64,000 bases of DNA from Tunturiibacter gelidiferens (GTDB lineage Bacteria; Acidobacteriota; Terriglobia; Terriglobales; Acidobacteriaceae), in contig NZ_JACHEB010000013.1 in NCBI RefSeq assembly GCF_014201335.1, positions 124,001 to 188,000 of the forward strand, in the 5' to 3' direction. Positions 35,333 through 43,219 of this stretch are shown here, piece after piece. The notes beneath the pieces were generated by a model. The model had not been told where the DNA came from. It saw only the letters and a list, made by a program, of their open reading frames with translations, and searched no databases. The translations under genes were made by a program, and so were the position numbers. How positions within the stretch are numbered: position 1 is the stretch's first letter; each line of letters starts with the position of its first letter.

Positions 35333-36625
35333 TTACGGTTTGAAGTTCTTCTTCAGGGTTTGCCAGCAGGTGTAGTACTCGTGCTGGCGAGCGGCGGTGT
35401 CCATCGCGAACTTTGTGGGGCGGCAGACGAAGCGGGTTTCGAACATGAAGGCGAGGGTGCCTTCGAGTTTGACTGGCTTGAGTTCGGCTTTGCTGGCGCG
35501 GTCGAAGGTTTCGGCGTCGGGTCCGTGACCGCTCATGCAGTTGTGCAGGCTGGCTCCGCCGGGAACGAAGCCCTCGGCCTTGGCGTCGTACTCGCCTTTG
35601 ACGAGCCCCATGAACTCGTTCATGAAGTTGCGATGGAACCAGGGTGGGCGGAAGGTGTGCTCGGCGACGAGCCAGCGTGGGGGGAAGATGGCGAAGTCGA
35701 CGTTGGCGGTGCCGGGGATCTCGCTGGGCGAGGTGAGGACGGTGTAGATGGAGGGGTCGGGGTGGTCAAAATTGACGGAGTTGATGCAGTTGAAGCGCGC
35801 GAGATCGTATTTGCAGGGCGCGTAGTTGCCGTGCCAGGCGACGACGTCGAGCGGGGAGTGGTCGAAGTCGGTGGCCCAAAGATTGCCCTGGAACTTCGCG
35901 ACGACCTGGAAGGTTCCGTTGTCGCGGTCGTCGTAGGCGGCGTGGGGGGTGTGAAAGTCGCGGCTGTTGGCGAGGCCGTTAGCGCCGATGGCGCCGAGTT
36001 CGGGTAGGCGAAAGTGGGCACCGTAGTTTTCGAGGAGATAGCCGCGGGCTTGGGGGTCGAGGAGCTCGACGCGGAACTTGATGCCGCGCGGGACGAGTGC
36101 GATTTCGCCGGGATTGATGTCGAGGATGCCGAGTTCGGTGTGGAGCGTGAGGCGGCCGAGTTGAGGGACGAAGAGAAGCTCGCCGTCGGCGGAGTAGAAG
36201 AAGCGGTCTGTCATGCTTTTGGTCGCGGCGTAGATGTGGATGGCGACGCCGGAGTGCATGGTGAGGTCGCCGTTGCCGGCAAGGGTCGTGAGGCCGTCGA
36301 TGAAGTCGGTTGGGGTGGTGGGGAGGGGGAGGGGATCCCAGCGGAGTTGGCTTGGGGTCGTCTCGACTTCGTTGAAGGGGGTGGAGCGGACCATGGCGTT
36401 TGCGATGCGCTCGTAGGGTTTGTGCATGACGGAGGGACGGATGCGGTAGGTCCAAGTGCGGCGATTGAGCAGGCGAGGCGCGGTGAAGGGGCTGCCGCTG
36501 AGTTGCTCGGTGTAAAGGCCGAGCGGGGCCTTTTGCGGGCTGTTCTGACCGACTGGGAGGGCACCGGGGTGTGCCTCGGTGGCGAACTCATTGCCGAAGC
36601 CGCTGAAGTACTTGAGTTGGGGCAT
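35333..36625 (-). CDS. hmgA: Homogentisate 1,2-dioxygenase
   Basis: 430 residues from the ATG at 36625, which has GAGG upstream. This iron enzyme opens the ring of homogentisate to maleylacetoacetate in tyrosine and phenylalanine breakdown. It starts LKYFSGFGNEFATEA and has RTWTYRIRPSV, then FPPRWLVAEHTFRPPWFHRN, the metal-ligand region HRNFMNEFMGLVKGEYDAK, and PGGASLHNCMSGHGPDAETF. Length fits the family. It lies 114 bases after the aldehyde dehydrogenase on the same strand and may be read from the ureide operon or from its own promoter. No other homogentisate-pathway gene is nearby. Confidence 0.97.
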   Translation of the reverse strand: MPQLKYFSGFGNEFATEAHPGALPVGQNSPQKAPLGLYTEQLSGSPFTAPRLLNRRTWTYRIRPSVMHKPYERIANAMVRSTPFNEVETTPSQLRWDPLPLPTTPTDFIDGLTTLAGNGDLTMHSGVAIHIYAATKSMTDRFFYSADGELLFVPQLGRLTLHTELGILDINPGEIALVPRGIKFRVELLDPQARGYLLENYGAHFRLPELGAIGANGLANSRDFHTPHAAYDDRDNGTFQVVAKFQGNLWATDFDHSPLDVVAWHGNYAPCKYDLARFNCINSVNFDHPDPSIYTVLTSPSEIPGTANVDFAIFPPRWLVAEHTFRPPWFHRNFMNEFMGLVKGEYDAKAEGFVPGGASLHNCMSGHGPDAETFDRASKAELKPVKLEGTLAFMFETRFVCRPTKFAMDTAARQHEYYTCWQTLKKNFKP

Positions 36626-36739
36626 GATGATCCTCTTGGTAGAAAATATCTCGGGTTGATGTTTGCTTCGAGACGAGCGAAGAAGGCTTCTTGACGACAC
36701 AGAAGCTTAGCCGAAAACAGGCGTTTCGTGTTGAGAGAG

Positions 36740-38176
36740 CTACCGGGTGAGGGAGGGGTCGGCGGTGTCGACCAGATAGGGTTTGCTGGCGGGCTCGTTG
36801 GTGGAGGTGGCTGCGGAGATGACGACGGTTTTTGCGTTGAGGAACTCGCGCATGCCCGCTGCGGAGAGTTCGCGGCCGTAACCGGAGCGCTTGATGCCGC
36901 CGAAGGGAAGGCGTGGGTCGCTGGCGACGATTGCGTTGAGGAAGACGCCGCCGCACTGCAGCTCGGAGATAAAGCGCTGTTGTTCGGCGGGCTCGCGAGT
37001 CCATACGGAGGCGCTGAGGCCGAAGGGCGTGTCGTTGGCGATCTCGATGGCCTCGTTGACGTCCTTCGCGCGGAAGAGCATGGCGACGGGGCCGAAGAGC
37101 TCTTCGCAATAGACGGCAGAGGTGCGTGGAACGCCGGTGAGGACGGTGGGTTCGAAGTAGTTGCCGGTGCCGAGCATGCGTTCGCCGCCGGTGAGGATGC
37201 GTGCGCCGGCGTGTGTGGCTGCGGTCACCTGCGCTTCGAGAAGTTCGAGGGCGCGGACGGTCGCGAGAGGACCGATGTCGGTGTCCTCTTTCATGGGATC
37301 GCCGACGCGCATGGCTTCCATGCCTGCGACGAAGCGGGATTCGAAGACGTCGTAGATCTCGTCGGCGACGATGAAGCGTTTGGCTGCGATGCAGGATTGT
37401 CCGCTGTTGACGCACCGGGCGCGGACGGCGATTTCGACGGCTGTGTCGAGATCGGCCGAGGGCATGACGATGAAGGGATCGCTGCCGCCGAGTTCGAGGA
37501 CGGATTTTTTGATAAGCCAGCCGGCCTGTGCGCCGATGGCTCGACCGGCGGTCTCGCTGCCTGTGACGGTGACGGCGGCGATGCGCTCGTCGCCGAGGAC
37601 TATTTCGACCTGATGAATTTCGAGGAGGAGGCTCTGGAAGGCGCCGCGTGAGAAGCCGGCTCGACGCACGAGGGATTCGATGGCGAGAGCACACTGAGGG
37701 ACATTTCCGGCATGTTTGAGCAGAGCGACGTTGCCGGCCATCAGTGCGGGAGCGAGGAAGCGGAAGACCTGCCAGAAGGGGAAGTTCCATGGCATGACGG
37801 CTAAAACGACGCCGATCGGATCCCAACGCACGTAGCTGTAGTTGTCGTCGGTGGGGATGGACTCGGGCGCGAGGATGCGGGCGGCGTGCTCGGCGTAGTA
37901 ACGGCAGACGCCGGCGCATTTGAGGATTTCGAAGTGCGCGGCCTCGATAGGCTTGCCCATCTCCTGGGTAATGAGTGTGGAGAGGTCGTCGACCTCGTGT
38001 TCGAGAAGGAACGCTAGCTTGCGCATCCAAAGAGAGCGATGCTCGAGCGGCACCTGGGAGTAAGTGGGAAACGATTCGGCGGCGAGAGCGATCTTCTGGC
38101 GCGCGGCTTCGTCGGTGAGGGGGTCGAAGCTGCGTAACAGCTTTCCAGTGGCGGGATTGATCGATTCGATGGCCAT
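36740..38176 (-). CDS. NAD(P)-dependent aldehyde dehydrogenase (succinate-semialdehyde dehydrogenase-like)
   Basis: 478 residues. It shows the ALDH cofactor motifs MPWNFPFWQVFRF and TVTGSETAGRAIG, the catalytic Glu in LELGGSDPF and the catalytic Cys in NSGQSCIAAKR, and ends LPFGGIKRSGYGRELS. The closest characterised group by eye is GabD-type succinate-semialdehyde dehydrogenase. It starts 13 bases after the ureidoglycolate amidohydrolase stop, so it belongs to the ureide operon. It could deal with an aldehyde arising from purine or amino acid breakdown; glyoxylate itself is not a known ALDH substrate of this group, and the real substrate is open. Confidence 0.9.
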   Translation of the reverse strand: MAIESINPATGKLLRSFDPLTDEAARQKIALAAESFPTYSQVPLEHRSLWMRKLAFLLEHEVDDLSTLITQEMGKPIEAAHFEILKCAGVCRYYAEHAARILAPESIPTDDNYSYVRWDPIGVVLAVMPWNFPFWQVFRFLAPALMAGNVALLKHAGNVPQCALAIESLVRRAGFSRGAFQSLLLEIHQVEIVLGDERIAAVTVTGSETAGRAIGAQAGWLIKKSVLELGGSDPFIVMPSADLDTAVEIAVRARCVNSGQSCIAAKRFIVADEIYDVFESRFVAGMEAMRVGDPMKEDTDIGPLATVRALELLEAQVTAATHAGARILTGGERMLGTGNYFEPTVLTGVPRTSAVYCEELFGPVAMLFRAKDVNEAIEIANDTPFGLSASVWTREPAEQQRFISELQCGGVFLNAIVASDPRLPFGGIKRSGYGRELSAAGMREFLNAKTVVISAATSTNEPASKPYLVDTADPSLTR

Positions 38177-38189
38177 GCTGAATACAGAG

Positions 38190-39449
38190 TTACTCCGACG
38201 CTAGTTTAGCAAGGGCCGAGGCAAGCACCTGTACCCCTAGAGTGGTATCCGACGGGGAGGCGTATTCGTCCGGTTTGTGGCTTACGCCGTTGCGGCACGG
38301 GATGAAGATCATGCCGATAGGTGCGATGCGGGCCATGAAGAGGGAGTCGTGATAGGCGCGGCTGACCATCTTTTTGTAGGGGATTTTTTTGGCGACGCAG
38401 GTCTCCTCGAGGAGTTTGACGATGTGGGGCGAAGACTGCGCTGGGGCATCGGCGTTGACTAGCTCTTCGGTGATTGTGACTTTGCGGCGCTGACGGAGGT
38501 CTTCGTAGTCTCGACGGACGGCTTGCATGACGGATTCGCGGCGGGCGGGGTCGGTGTCGCGGATGTCGAGTTGCAGGATGACCCGGCTGGGGACGCTGTT
38601 GACCGCGCCGGGATGTACGTCGCAGGTGCCGATGGTGGCGACGGTGTCAATGGTTCCGGTGGCAAGGGCGTGTTTTTCGACGGAGAGAATGAGTTCGGCG
38701 GCGGCGCAGAGAGCGTCTTTGCGGTCGGGCATCAGGAGCGCTCCGGCGTGGCCGCCGAAGCCAGTGATAGTGAAGCGATAGCCAGCGGGGGCGGCGATGC
38801 TGGTGACGATGCCGACCGGGATACCTTCTCGCTCGAGGAGAGGGCCTTGCTCGATGTGGAGTTCGATCCAGGCGTGGTAGTGGTTCGATGGGAGTTGCAC
38901 CGAGGCGAGTGAACCGGAGAAGCCTGCGTCGGTTCGGACGGCGGCTAGTGTCGCTTCATCTTTGTCCTGCATTGCGTCGGCGCGGATTGGGTCGAGCGTT
39001 CCGGAGATGAGTCTGCTGCCGAGACAGCCAATGCCGAAGCGGGTGGGCTCTTCGGAGGTGAACATGACGAGCTCGATGGAGCGACGGGGGTGCAGGCCAC
39101 TGCGTTTAAGCGCGCGCATGGCTTCGAGGCCGCCGAGGACTCCAACGGTGCCGTCGTACATGCCGGCGTGAGGGATGGCATCGGTGTGTGATCCGGTGGC
39201 GACGGCGGGTAGTTCCGGCTGTGTTCCCGGCCAGCGGATGAAGATGTTGCCTACGGCGTCGTCGCGGACTTCGAAGCCTTCAGCGGTGGCTAATTCTTTC
39301 AGCCAGGCGCGGGCGCGGAGGTCGTCGGCGGAGAAGACGATGCGGGTGACGGCGGTGCCGTTACTCACGGGCTCGGCGTCGGTGAAGGTGGCGAGGGTTT
39401 GGAGTTCGCTTATCAGCCGCGTCTGATCGATGTGGATCTGGTGTGTCAA
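38190..39449 (-). CDS. Ureidoglycolate amidohydrolase (M20 family)
   Basis: 419 residues from a TTG at 39449; a GAGG lies about ten bases upstream and the start leaves a 50-base gap after the previous gene. M20 metal ligands are visible in ATGSHTDAIPHAGMYDG and FTSEEPTRFG, and IELHIEQGP is the dimer-lid segment. The C-terminal VSRAYHDSLFMARIAP followed by GMIFIPCRNGVSHKPDE is the form I know from plant ureidoglycolate amidohydrolase, and it differs from the SGAGHDA form of allantoate enzymes. The enzyme cuts ureidoglycolate to glyoxylate, two ammonia and CO2. Its place right after ureidoglycine aminohydrolase supports this. A general carbamoylase role is the main alternative. Confidence 0.88.
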   Translation of the reverse strand: MTHQIHIDQTRLISELQTLATFTDAEPVSNGTAVTRIVFSADDLRARAWLKELATAEGFEVRDDAVGNIFIRWPGTQPELPAVATGSHTDAIPHAGMYDGTVGVLGGLEAMRALKRSGLHPRRSIELVMFTSEEPTRFGIGCLGSRLISGTLDPIRADAMQDKDEATLAAVRTDAGFSGSLASVQLPSNHYHAWIELHIEQGPLLEREGIPVGIVTSIAAPAGYRFTITGFGGHAGALLMPDRKDALCAAAELILSVEKHALATGTIDTVATIGTCDVHPGAVNSVPSRVILQLDIRDTDPARRESVMQAVRRDYEDLRQRRKVTITEELVNADAPAQSSPHIVKLLEETCVAKKIPYKKMVSRAYHDSLFMARIAPIGMIFIPCRNGVSHKPDEYASPSDTTLGVQVLASALAKLASE

Positions 39450-39499
39450 AACTTTTCGCCTCGGGTTGCGTGGAGTTCGTTTCGGATCTGCCGCGGAGT

Positions 39500-40234
39500 T
39501 CAGGCCAGTGGGTGACGGTTCCAATCTTTGTAGATGAGATATTTGGCGGGGCGTTTTCCGATGGCGCCGAACCATTGTGGGCAGTAGGGCCCCATCCAGA
39601 TGAAGTCGCCTGCGGTGACCGGGTACCAGCTGTCGCCGAGGCGGTAGATGCCGCCGCCTTCGAGCATCAACAGGCCGTGCTCCATGATGTGGACCTCGAC
39701 CATGCTGAGCGCTGCGCCGGGTTGGTAGGTCATCGTGTTGACGGCGAAGTCGAAGGATGGCGAGCCGGGAAGTAGGCTGCGAACCTGAAGGTCGGGGTCA
39801 TCGTTGAGCGGGACCGAGAGTGTTTTGTCTTCGTGGCCTACGAAGGTCTCCGGTGCAGGAGCAGATGCGATTGTTTCATAGGGCTTTTCGATGACTACGA
39901 GTCGGGTGGATTGCTGTGCGGTGAGGGTGTGTGCGGCGTCTTCGGGGATGTAAGCAAATCCGCCGGGGATCAGCGTGTGGAAGCTGGTGTCGGTTGCGAG
40001 ATCGGCTGCGCCTTCGAGCGCATAGATAAAACGCTGGTTGGAGGTTGGTCCGAGCTTGCCGCCGGGCTCGAGCTCTGCGGTGTACTGGGTGAAGGCTGCG
40101 CCGCCTGCGGGTGAGATGTGAACGACGGCGGTGGCGCGCTCCATGCCTGGCAGCACGGTGCGGACGAAGGTGTCCGGCGTGTGGAGAAGATGATCGCGCT
40201 GATTGGTGCTGCGAGTGTGTCCCAGGTTATGCAT
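39500..40234 (-). CDS. allE: (S)-ureidoglycine aminohydrolase (bicupin)
   Basis: 244 residues in two cupin domains. The second holds the manganese-site motif EVHIMEHGLLMLEGGG, followed by WYPVTAGDFIWMGPYCPQWF and AIGKRPAKYLIYKDWNRHP, which is diagnostic of this family. The first cupin (GGKLGPTSNQRFIYALEG) lacks the metal residues, as usual. The enzyme releases ammonia from ureidoglycine, the unstable product of allantoate breakdown, and gives (S)-ureidoglycolate. Its start overlaps the end of the allantoate amidohydrolase gene by eight bases, so the two steps are translationally linked. Confidence 0.96.
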   Translation of the reverse strand: MHNLGHTRSTNQRDHLLHTPDTFVRTVLPGMERATAVVHISPAGGAAFTQYTAELEPGGKLGPTSNQRFIYALEGAADLATDTSFHTLIPGGFAYIPEDAAHTLTAQQSTRLVVIEKPYETIASAPAPETFVGHEDKTLSVPLNDDPDLQVRSLLPGSPSFDFAVNTMTYQPGAALSMVEVHIMEHGLLMLEGGGIYRLGDSWYPVTAGDFIWMGPYCPQWFGAIGKRPAKYLIYKDWNRHPLA

Positions 40235-41477
40235 GGTCGTCCTTGGTTTTATCTTCGCTCAATTGTGCGAGGAACTCCATTGCGGTTGCGAGGGCGGCCT
40301 CTACGTCCTGTGGAAGCACGGCTTCGTCGGGATGATGGCTGAGACCTCCGGGGCTGCGAAGGAAGAGCATGGCGGAGGGGATGATTGGTGCGAGAATCAT
40401 CGCATCGTGGCCGGCGCCACTGGTCATTCTCCGATTGGGGAAGCCAAGTTTCGAGGCGGCGTTGTGCAGTCGGGTCGTCAGATGCGGATCGAGCGGGACG
40501 GCGGGTTGATCCATCTCGATATGAGTTGTGATCTTCACCCCGCGTTCGGCCGCGAATGAGGTTGCGCTGTCAATCAGTGCAGACACGGCCGCATGGCGCG
40601 TCTCGTCCTGAGCGTGGCGCACATCGAGCGACGTCTTCACTCTTCCGGCGATCACGTTTCCAGCGCCAGGTGAAACTTCCAGCTTGCCGACGGTTGCGAC
40701 GAGGCCTTTGCGAGAGATAGCGTGCTCTTCGACGGCTACGATCCATTTTGCGGCTGCGGCCATCGCGTCGTGTCGCAAGTGCATGGGCGTAGTGCCTGCG
40801 TGGTTGGCCTGGCCGTCAAAGATGAAGTGCATTCGGGTCTGGCCGACGAGAGCGTCGACTACTCCTAGTGGGGTATCTTCACTCTCGAGTACGGGGCCCT
40901 GTTCGATATGAAACTCGAGGTATGCGAAGACATCTTCGGATAAAACTGCGGCGGGAAGATGCGCAGGATCGAGACCGTAGTGCGTGATCGCGTTGGTGAG
41001 GCTCACACCATCTTGATCTGTGCGCTGCAGTGCTTCGTCGTCCAATCCTCCGACAACTGCGAGGCTGCCGAGGAACGGCTTACTGAAGCGGACGCCTTCC
41101 TCTTCTGAAAAGCCGATGACTTCGATCGAGAATGGTAGTTGGCGCCCCTGCAGCTCTTCGATAACGGCGATACCAAGGATGACGCCGAGGATACCGTCGA
41201 AGGCTCCGGCGTTGGGGACGGTATCCAGATGCGACCCGATGATGATGCGTGGTGCATCGGAACGGGAAGATTGCAATAGTCCGCGGATGTTGCCGATGGC
41301 ATCAATTCGGACCGTCATTTTGGCTGCCTCCATCCACTGGCGAAGCAACTTGTGGACAGCGTGCATCGGAGTGGTCAGGAAACGGCGTGTGATCTCGCCT
41401 GGGACTTCGGTGAATGCGGCAATCTCCCGGCAGCGGGAGATGATCCGAGTGGCGCGATCTATATTTGCTACTGGCAT
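40227..41477 (-). CDS. allC: Allantoate amidohydrolase (M20 family)
   Basis: 416 residues. Metal ligands lie in IIGSHLDTVPNAGAFDG and GFSEEEGVRFSKPF; the substrate and lid region has FHIEQGPVLESEDTPLGVV and NHAGTTPMHLRHDAMA, and the C-terminus has the allantoate-type SGAGHDAMILAPIIPSAM. The enzyme converts allantoate to ureidoglycine, ammonia and CO2. It is paralogous to the ureidoglycolate amidohydrolase two genes downstream but clearly different in the C-terminal substrate motif. It follows urate oxidase after 19 bases and overlaps allE by eight bases. Confidence 0.93.
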   Translation of the reverse strand: MPVANIDRATRIISRCREIAAFTEVPGEITRRFLTTPMHAVHKLLRQWMEAAKMTVRIDAIGNIRGLLQSSRSDAPRIIIGSHLDTVPNAGAFDGILGVILGIAVIEELQGRQLPFSIEVIGFSEEEGVRFSKPFLGSLAVVGGLDDEALQRTDQDGVSLTNAITHYGLDPAHLPAAVLSEDVFAYLEFHIEQGPVLESEDTPLGVVDALVGQTRMHFIFDGQANHAGTTPMHLRHDAMAAAAKWIVAVEEHAISRKGLVATVGKLEVSPGAGNVIAGRVKTSLDVRHAQDETRHAAVSALIDSATSFAAERGVKITTHIEMDQPAVPLDPHLTTRLHNAASKLGFPNRRMTSGAGHDAMILAPIIPSAMLFLRSPGGLSHHPDEAVLPQDVEAALATAMEFLAQLSEDKTKDDHA

Positions 41478-41496
41478 AGGTACTTATTGTTTATAT

Positions 41497-42345
41497 TCAG
41501 GATTTGCGGCGAACGCGAGCCTCGATGTATCCGTGCGGCTCGTCGGTGGGAACGAAGATCTCGTTGGGATTGTCCTGGCCGAAGCGGGAGAGATCGACGA
41601 GGAGGCAGTGTTTGTTCGGCATAGTGATTTCGATCTCGTCGATTTCGTGTACGTCTTCGAGCGCGCTTGCGGCCATCGCGTAGAGAGTTTGTTGCACGGA
41701 TTTGCTGTCGTGATTGGCGAAGGTGCGGAGCATTGTCTCTCGAACTTTTGTGCGGACGGTTTCGAAGTCGAGGTCAGTGGAGATGTATTGCCACTCGGCG
41801 CGGACTGCGGTTCCGAAGAGTCGATCTTTGGTCTCGGGCAGAGTGGTGAGCGAGTCCTTGATGTAGCCTTCGAAGCTGGAGTGAGCGGTCTTGAGCAGGA
41901 CGAGATTGTCGAGGCCAGAGAGGATGTGAAAGCCTCCGCTCTGAGCCCGCTCAATGCTGGCTGTTTGAACTTCGTCGCTGCCGCGCATAAAGGCGCTGGG
42001 ATGGGGTTCGCCGTCGACCGTCAGGTGTTTCCACATAGTGCTTTCGATGCGGACTGAAGCGGATGAGACCTGCGGATTGCGCCCTAACAGGAAGTCAACG
42101 AGCTCTTTGGCGTAGTCCTCCATCGAGGTTGCTTTGGAGGTTCGAGCGAGAGAGTAGACGGTGTTCTTCATCGTATCTGTCGGCAGAATTTTGCTGTTGT
42201 CGCCGTCGAGATGGGCGGAGTCGAAGTCTCCCTTCAGTAGCACCTGAACGGTCCACTCGCGCAGCTCGTAGCCATGGGAGTAACGGGTTACCTTCATCAA
42301 GCGGACGCGGGATTTTCCGTAAAGATTTTCGGCTAGCTCGATCAT
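41497..42345 (-). CDS. Urate oxidase (uricase)
   Basis: 282 residues. This cofactor-free enzyme oxidises urate to 5-hydroxyisourate with oxygen, making hydrogen peroxide. The catalytic triad is in place: Lys11 (YGKSRVRLMKV), Thr56 (ILPTDTMKNTVY) and His246 (MPNKHCLLVDL). Further family motifs are GLDNLVLLKTAHSSFEGYI and DRLFGTAVRAEW. It begins four bases after the 5-hydroxyisourate hydrolase stop and runs into allC. Length is normal for bacterial uricases. No signal sequence is visible. Confidence 0.97.
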   Translation of the reverse strand: MIELAENLYGKSRVRLMKVTRYSHGYELREWTVQVLLKGDFDSAHLDGDNSKILPTDTMKNTVYSLARTSKATSMEDYAKELVDFLLGRNPQVSSASVRIESTMWKHLTVDGEPHPSAFMRGSDEVQTASIERAQSGGFHILSGLDNLVLLKTAHSSFEGYIKDSLTTLPETKDRLFGTAVRAEWQYISTDLDFETVRTKVRETMLRTFANHDSKSVQQTLYAMAASALEDVHEIDEIEITMPNKHCLLVDLSRFGQDNPNEIFVPTDEPHGYIEARVRRKS

Positions 42346-42349
42346 CGGG

Positions 42350-42688
42350 TCAGCTTCCTCGATAAGTTGTGTAGCCGTTCGCGGTCAGGAGCAGAGGGAT
42401 ATGGTAATGCTGCTCGCACTCGGATACCGTGAAGACAATTTCTACGTAGGGATAAAGGCCGTCCAGCTGATGTTGTTTGTAGTGGGCGAGAGTGTCAAAG
42501 TGAACACGATAGATGCCTGGTCGCAGGACGTCGGTTTCGGGTAGGAGGTGTTTGCAGCGACCGTCTGCGTCGGTGGTTGCTTCGTTGAGTGTGGACCACT
42601 CTTCGTCAGTCATGCGAGCAAGAGTGACTGGAACACCCGCGGCGGGCCTACCTAGTGATGTGTCGAGAATGTGCGTGGAGATGCCCAT
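42350..42688 (-). CDS. uraH: 5-hydroxyisourate hydrolase (transthyretin-related)
   Basis: 112 residues. It has the transthyretin-like fold with the active-site motifs THILDTSLGRPAAGVPV near the N-terminus, an internal Arg/His region (GIYRVHFDT) and the C-terminal signature TTYRGS. It hydrolyses the urate oxidase product to OHCU before it can decay spontaneously. The gene sits between uraD (two-base gap) and urate oxidase (four-base gap), which is tight operon packing. Confidence 0.97.
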   Translation of the reverse strand: MGISTHILDTSLGRPAAGVPVTLARMTDEEWSTLNEATTDADGRCKHLLPETDVLRPGIYRVHFDTLAHYKQHQLDGLYPYVEIVFTVSECEQHYHIPLLLTANGYTTYRGS

Positions 42689-42690
42689 GA

Positions 42691-43206
42691 TTACTCTGAC
42701 TCCAACCAGCGGTGAAGGCGAAGCTGTGTGATCTGGCGTTGTTGTTCGGCTGCTTCACGAAGTTCGGTTGCATCGTCGTTTTGCATTCGCGCTTCCAGAA
42801 TGACGAGGATCTCTGCTGAAGTTTTGCCCGAAGCGCACACGATGAAGATTCGGCCGAATCGTTCTTCGTAGCGACGGTTTGCGTCTTCGAGCGCTCGTTT
42901 AGCGGCTTCATCTTTCGTGAGCGCTGCGCGCTGCTCCTGTGTCGACCAGCGTAGTGACTCTTCGGTTGCGTGAGTCTGTGCGTGATTTTGACCGATGCGC
43001 GGATGGCTGTCGAAAGCCTCTCGCCATGACTCTTCAGGGAGGTTATGCCAGAGGGAAGAGGATGTTTCGAGGAGCGAGTGTTCGTCTTCGATCGGACGCG
43101 CGGAGGCTAGTGCAGTTGCCCATGCCTGGGAGCCGCAGCAGGGAAGAGCTTCGCGGGCGGCGGCGACGAGATCGAGTGAGTTCCATCGGGCCAGAACTTT
43201 GTTCAT
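42691..43206 (-). CDS. uraD: OHCU decarboxylase
   Basis: 171 residues from the ATG at 43206. It removes CO2 from 2-oxo-4-hydroxy-4-carboxy-5-ureidoimidazoline to give S-allantoin. The diagnostic AFDSHPRIG with active-site His68 is present, followed by TEESLRWSTQEQRAAL and YEERFGRIFIVCASGKT. An in-frame upstream extension would overlap the allantoinase gene and shows no similarity, so it is left out. Together with uraH and urate oxidase it forms the complete urate-to-allantoin module. Confidence 0.95.
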   Translation of the reverse strand: MNKVLARWNSLDLVAAAREALPCCGSQAWATALASARPIEDEHSLLETSSSLWHNLPEESWREAFDSHPRIGQNHAQTHATEESLRWSTQEQRAALTKDEAAKRALEDANRRYEERFGRIFIVCASGKTSAEILVILEARMQNDDATELREAAEQQRQITQLRLHRWLESE

Positions 43207-43219
43207 GCGTGTCTGCCTA

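Noticed and set aside
36588..38030. Long minus-strand frame across the aldehyde dehydrogenase and hmgA start
   Set aside because: Arg/His-rich shadow of two well-supported genes in another frame.
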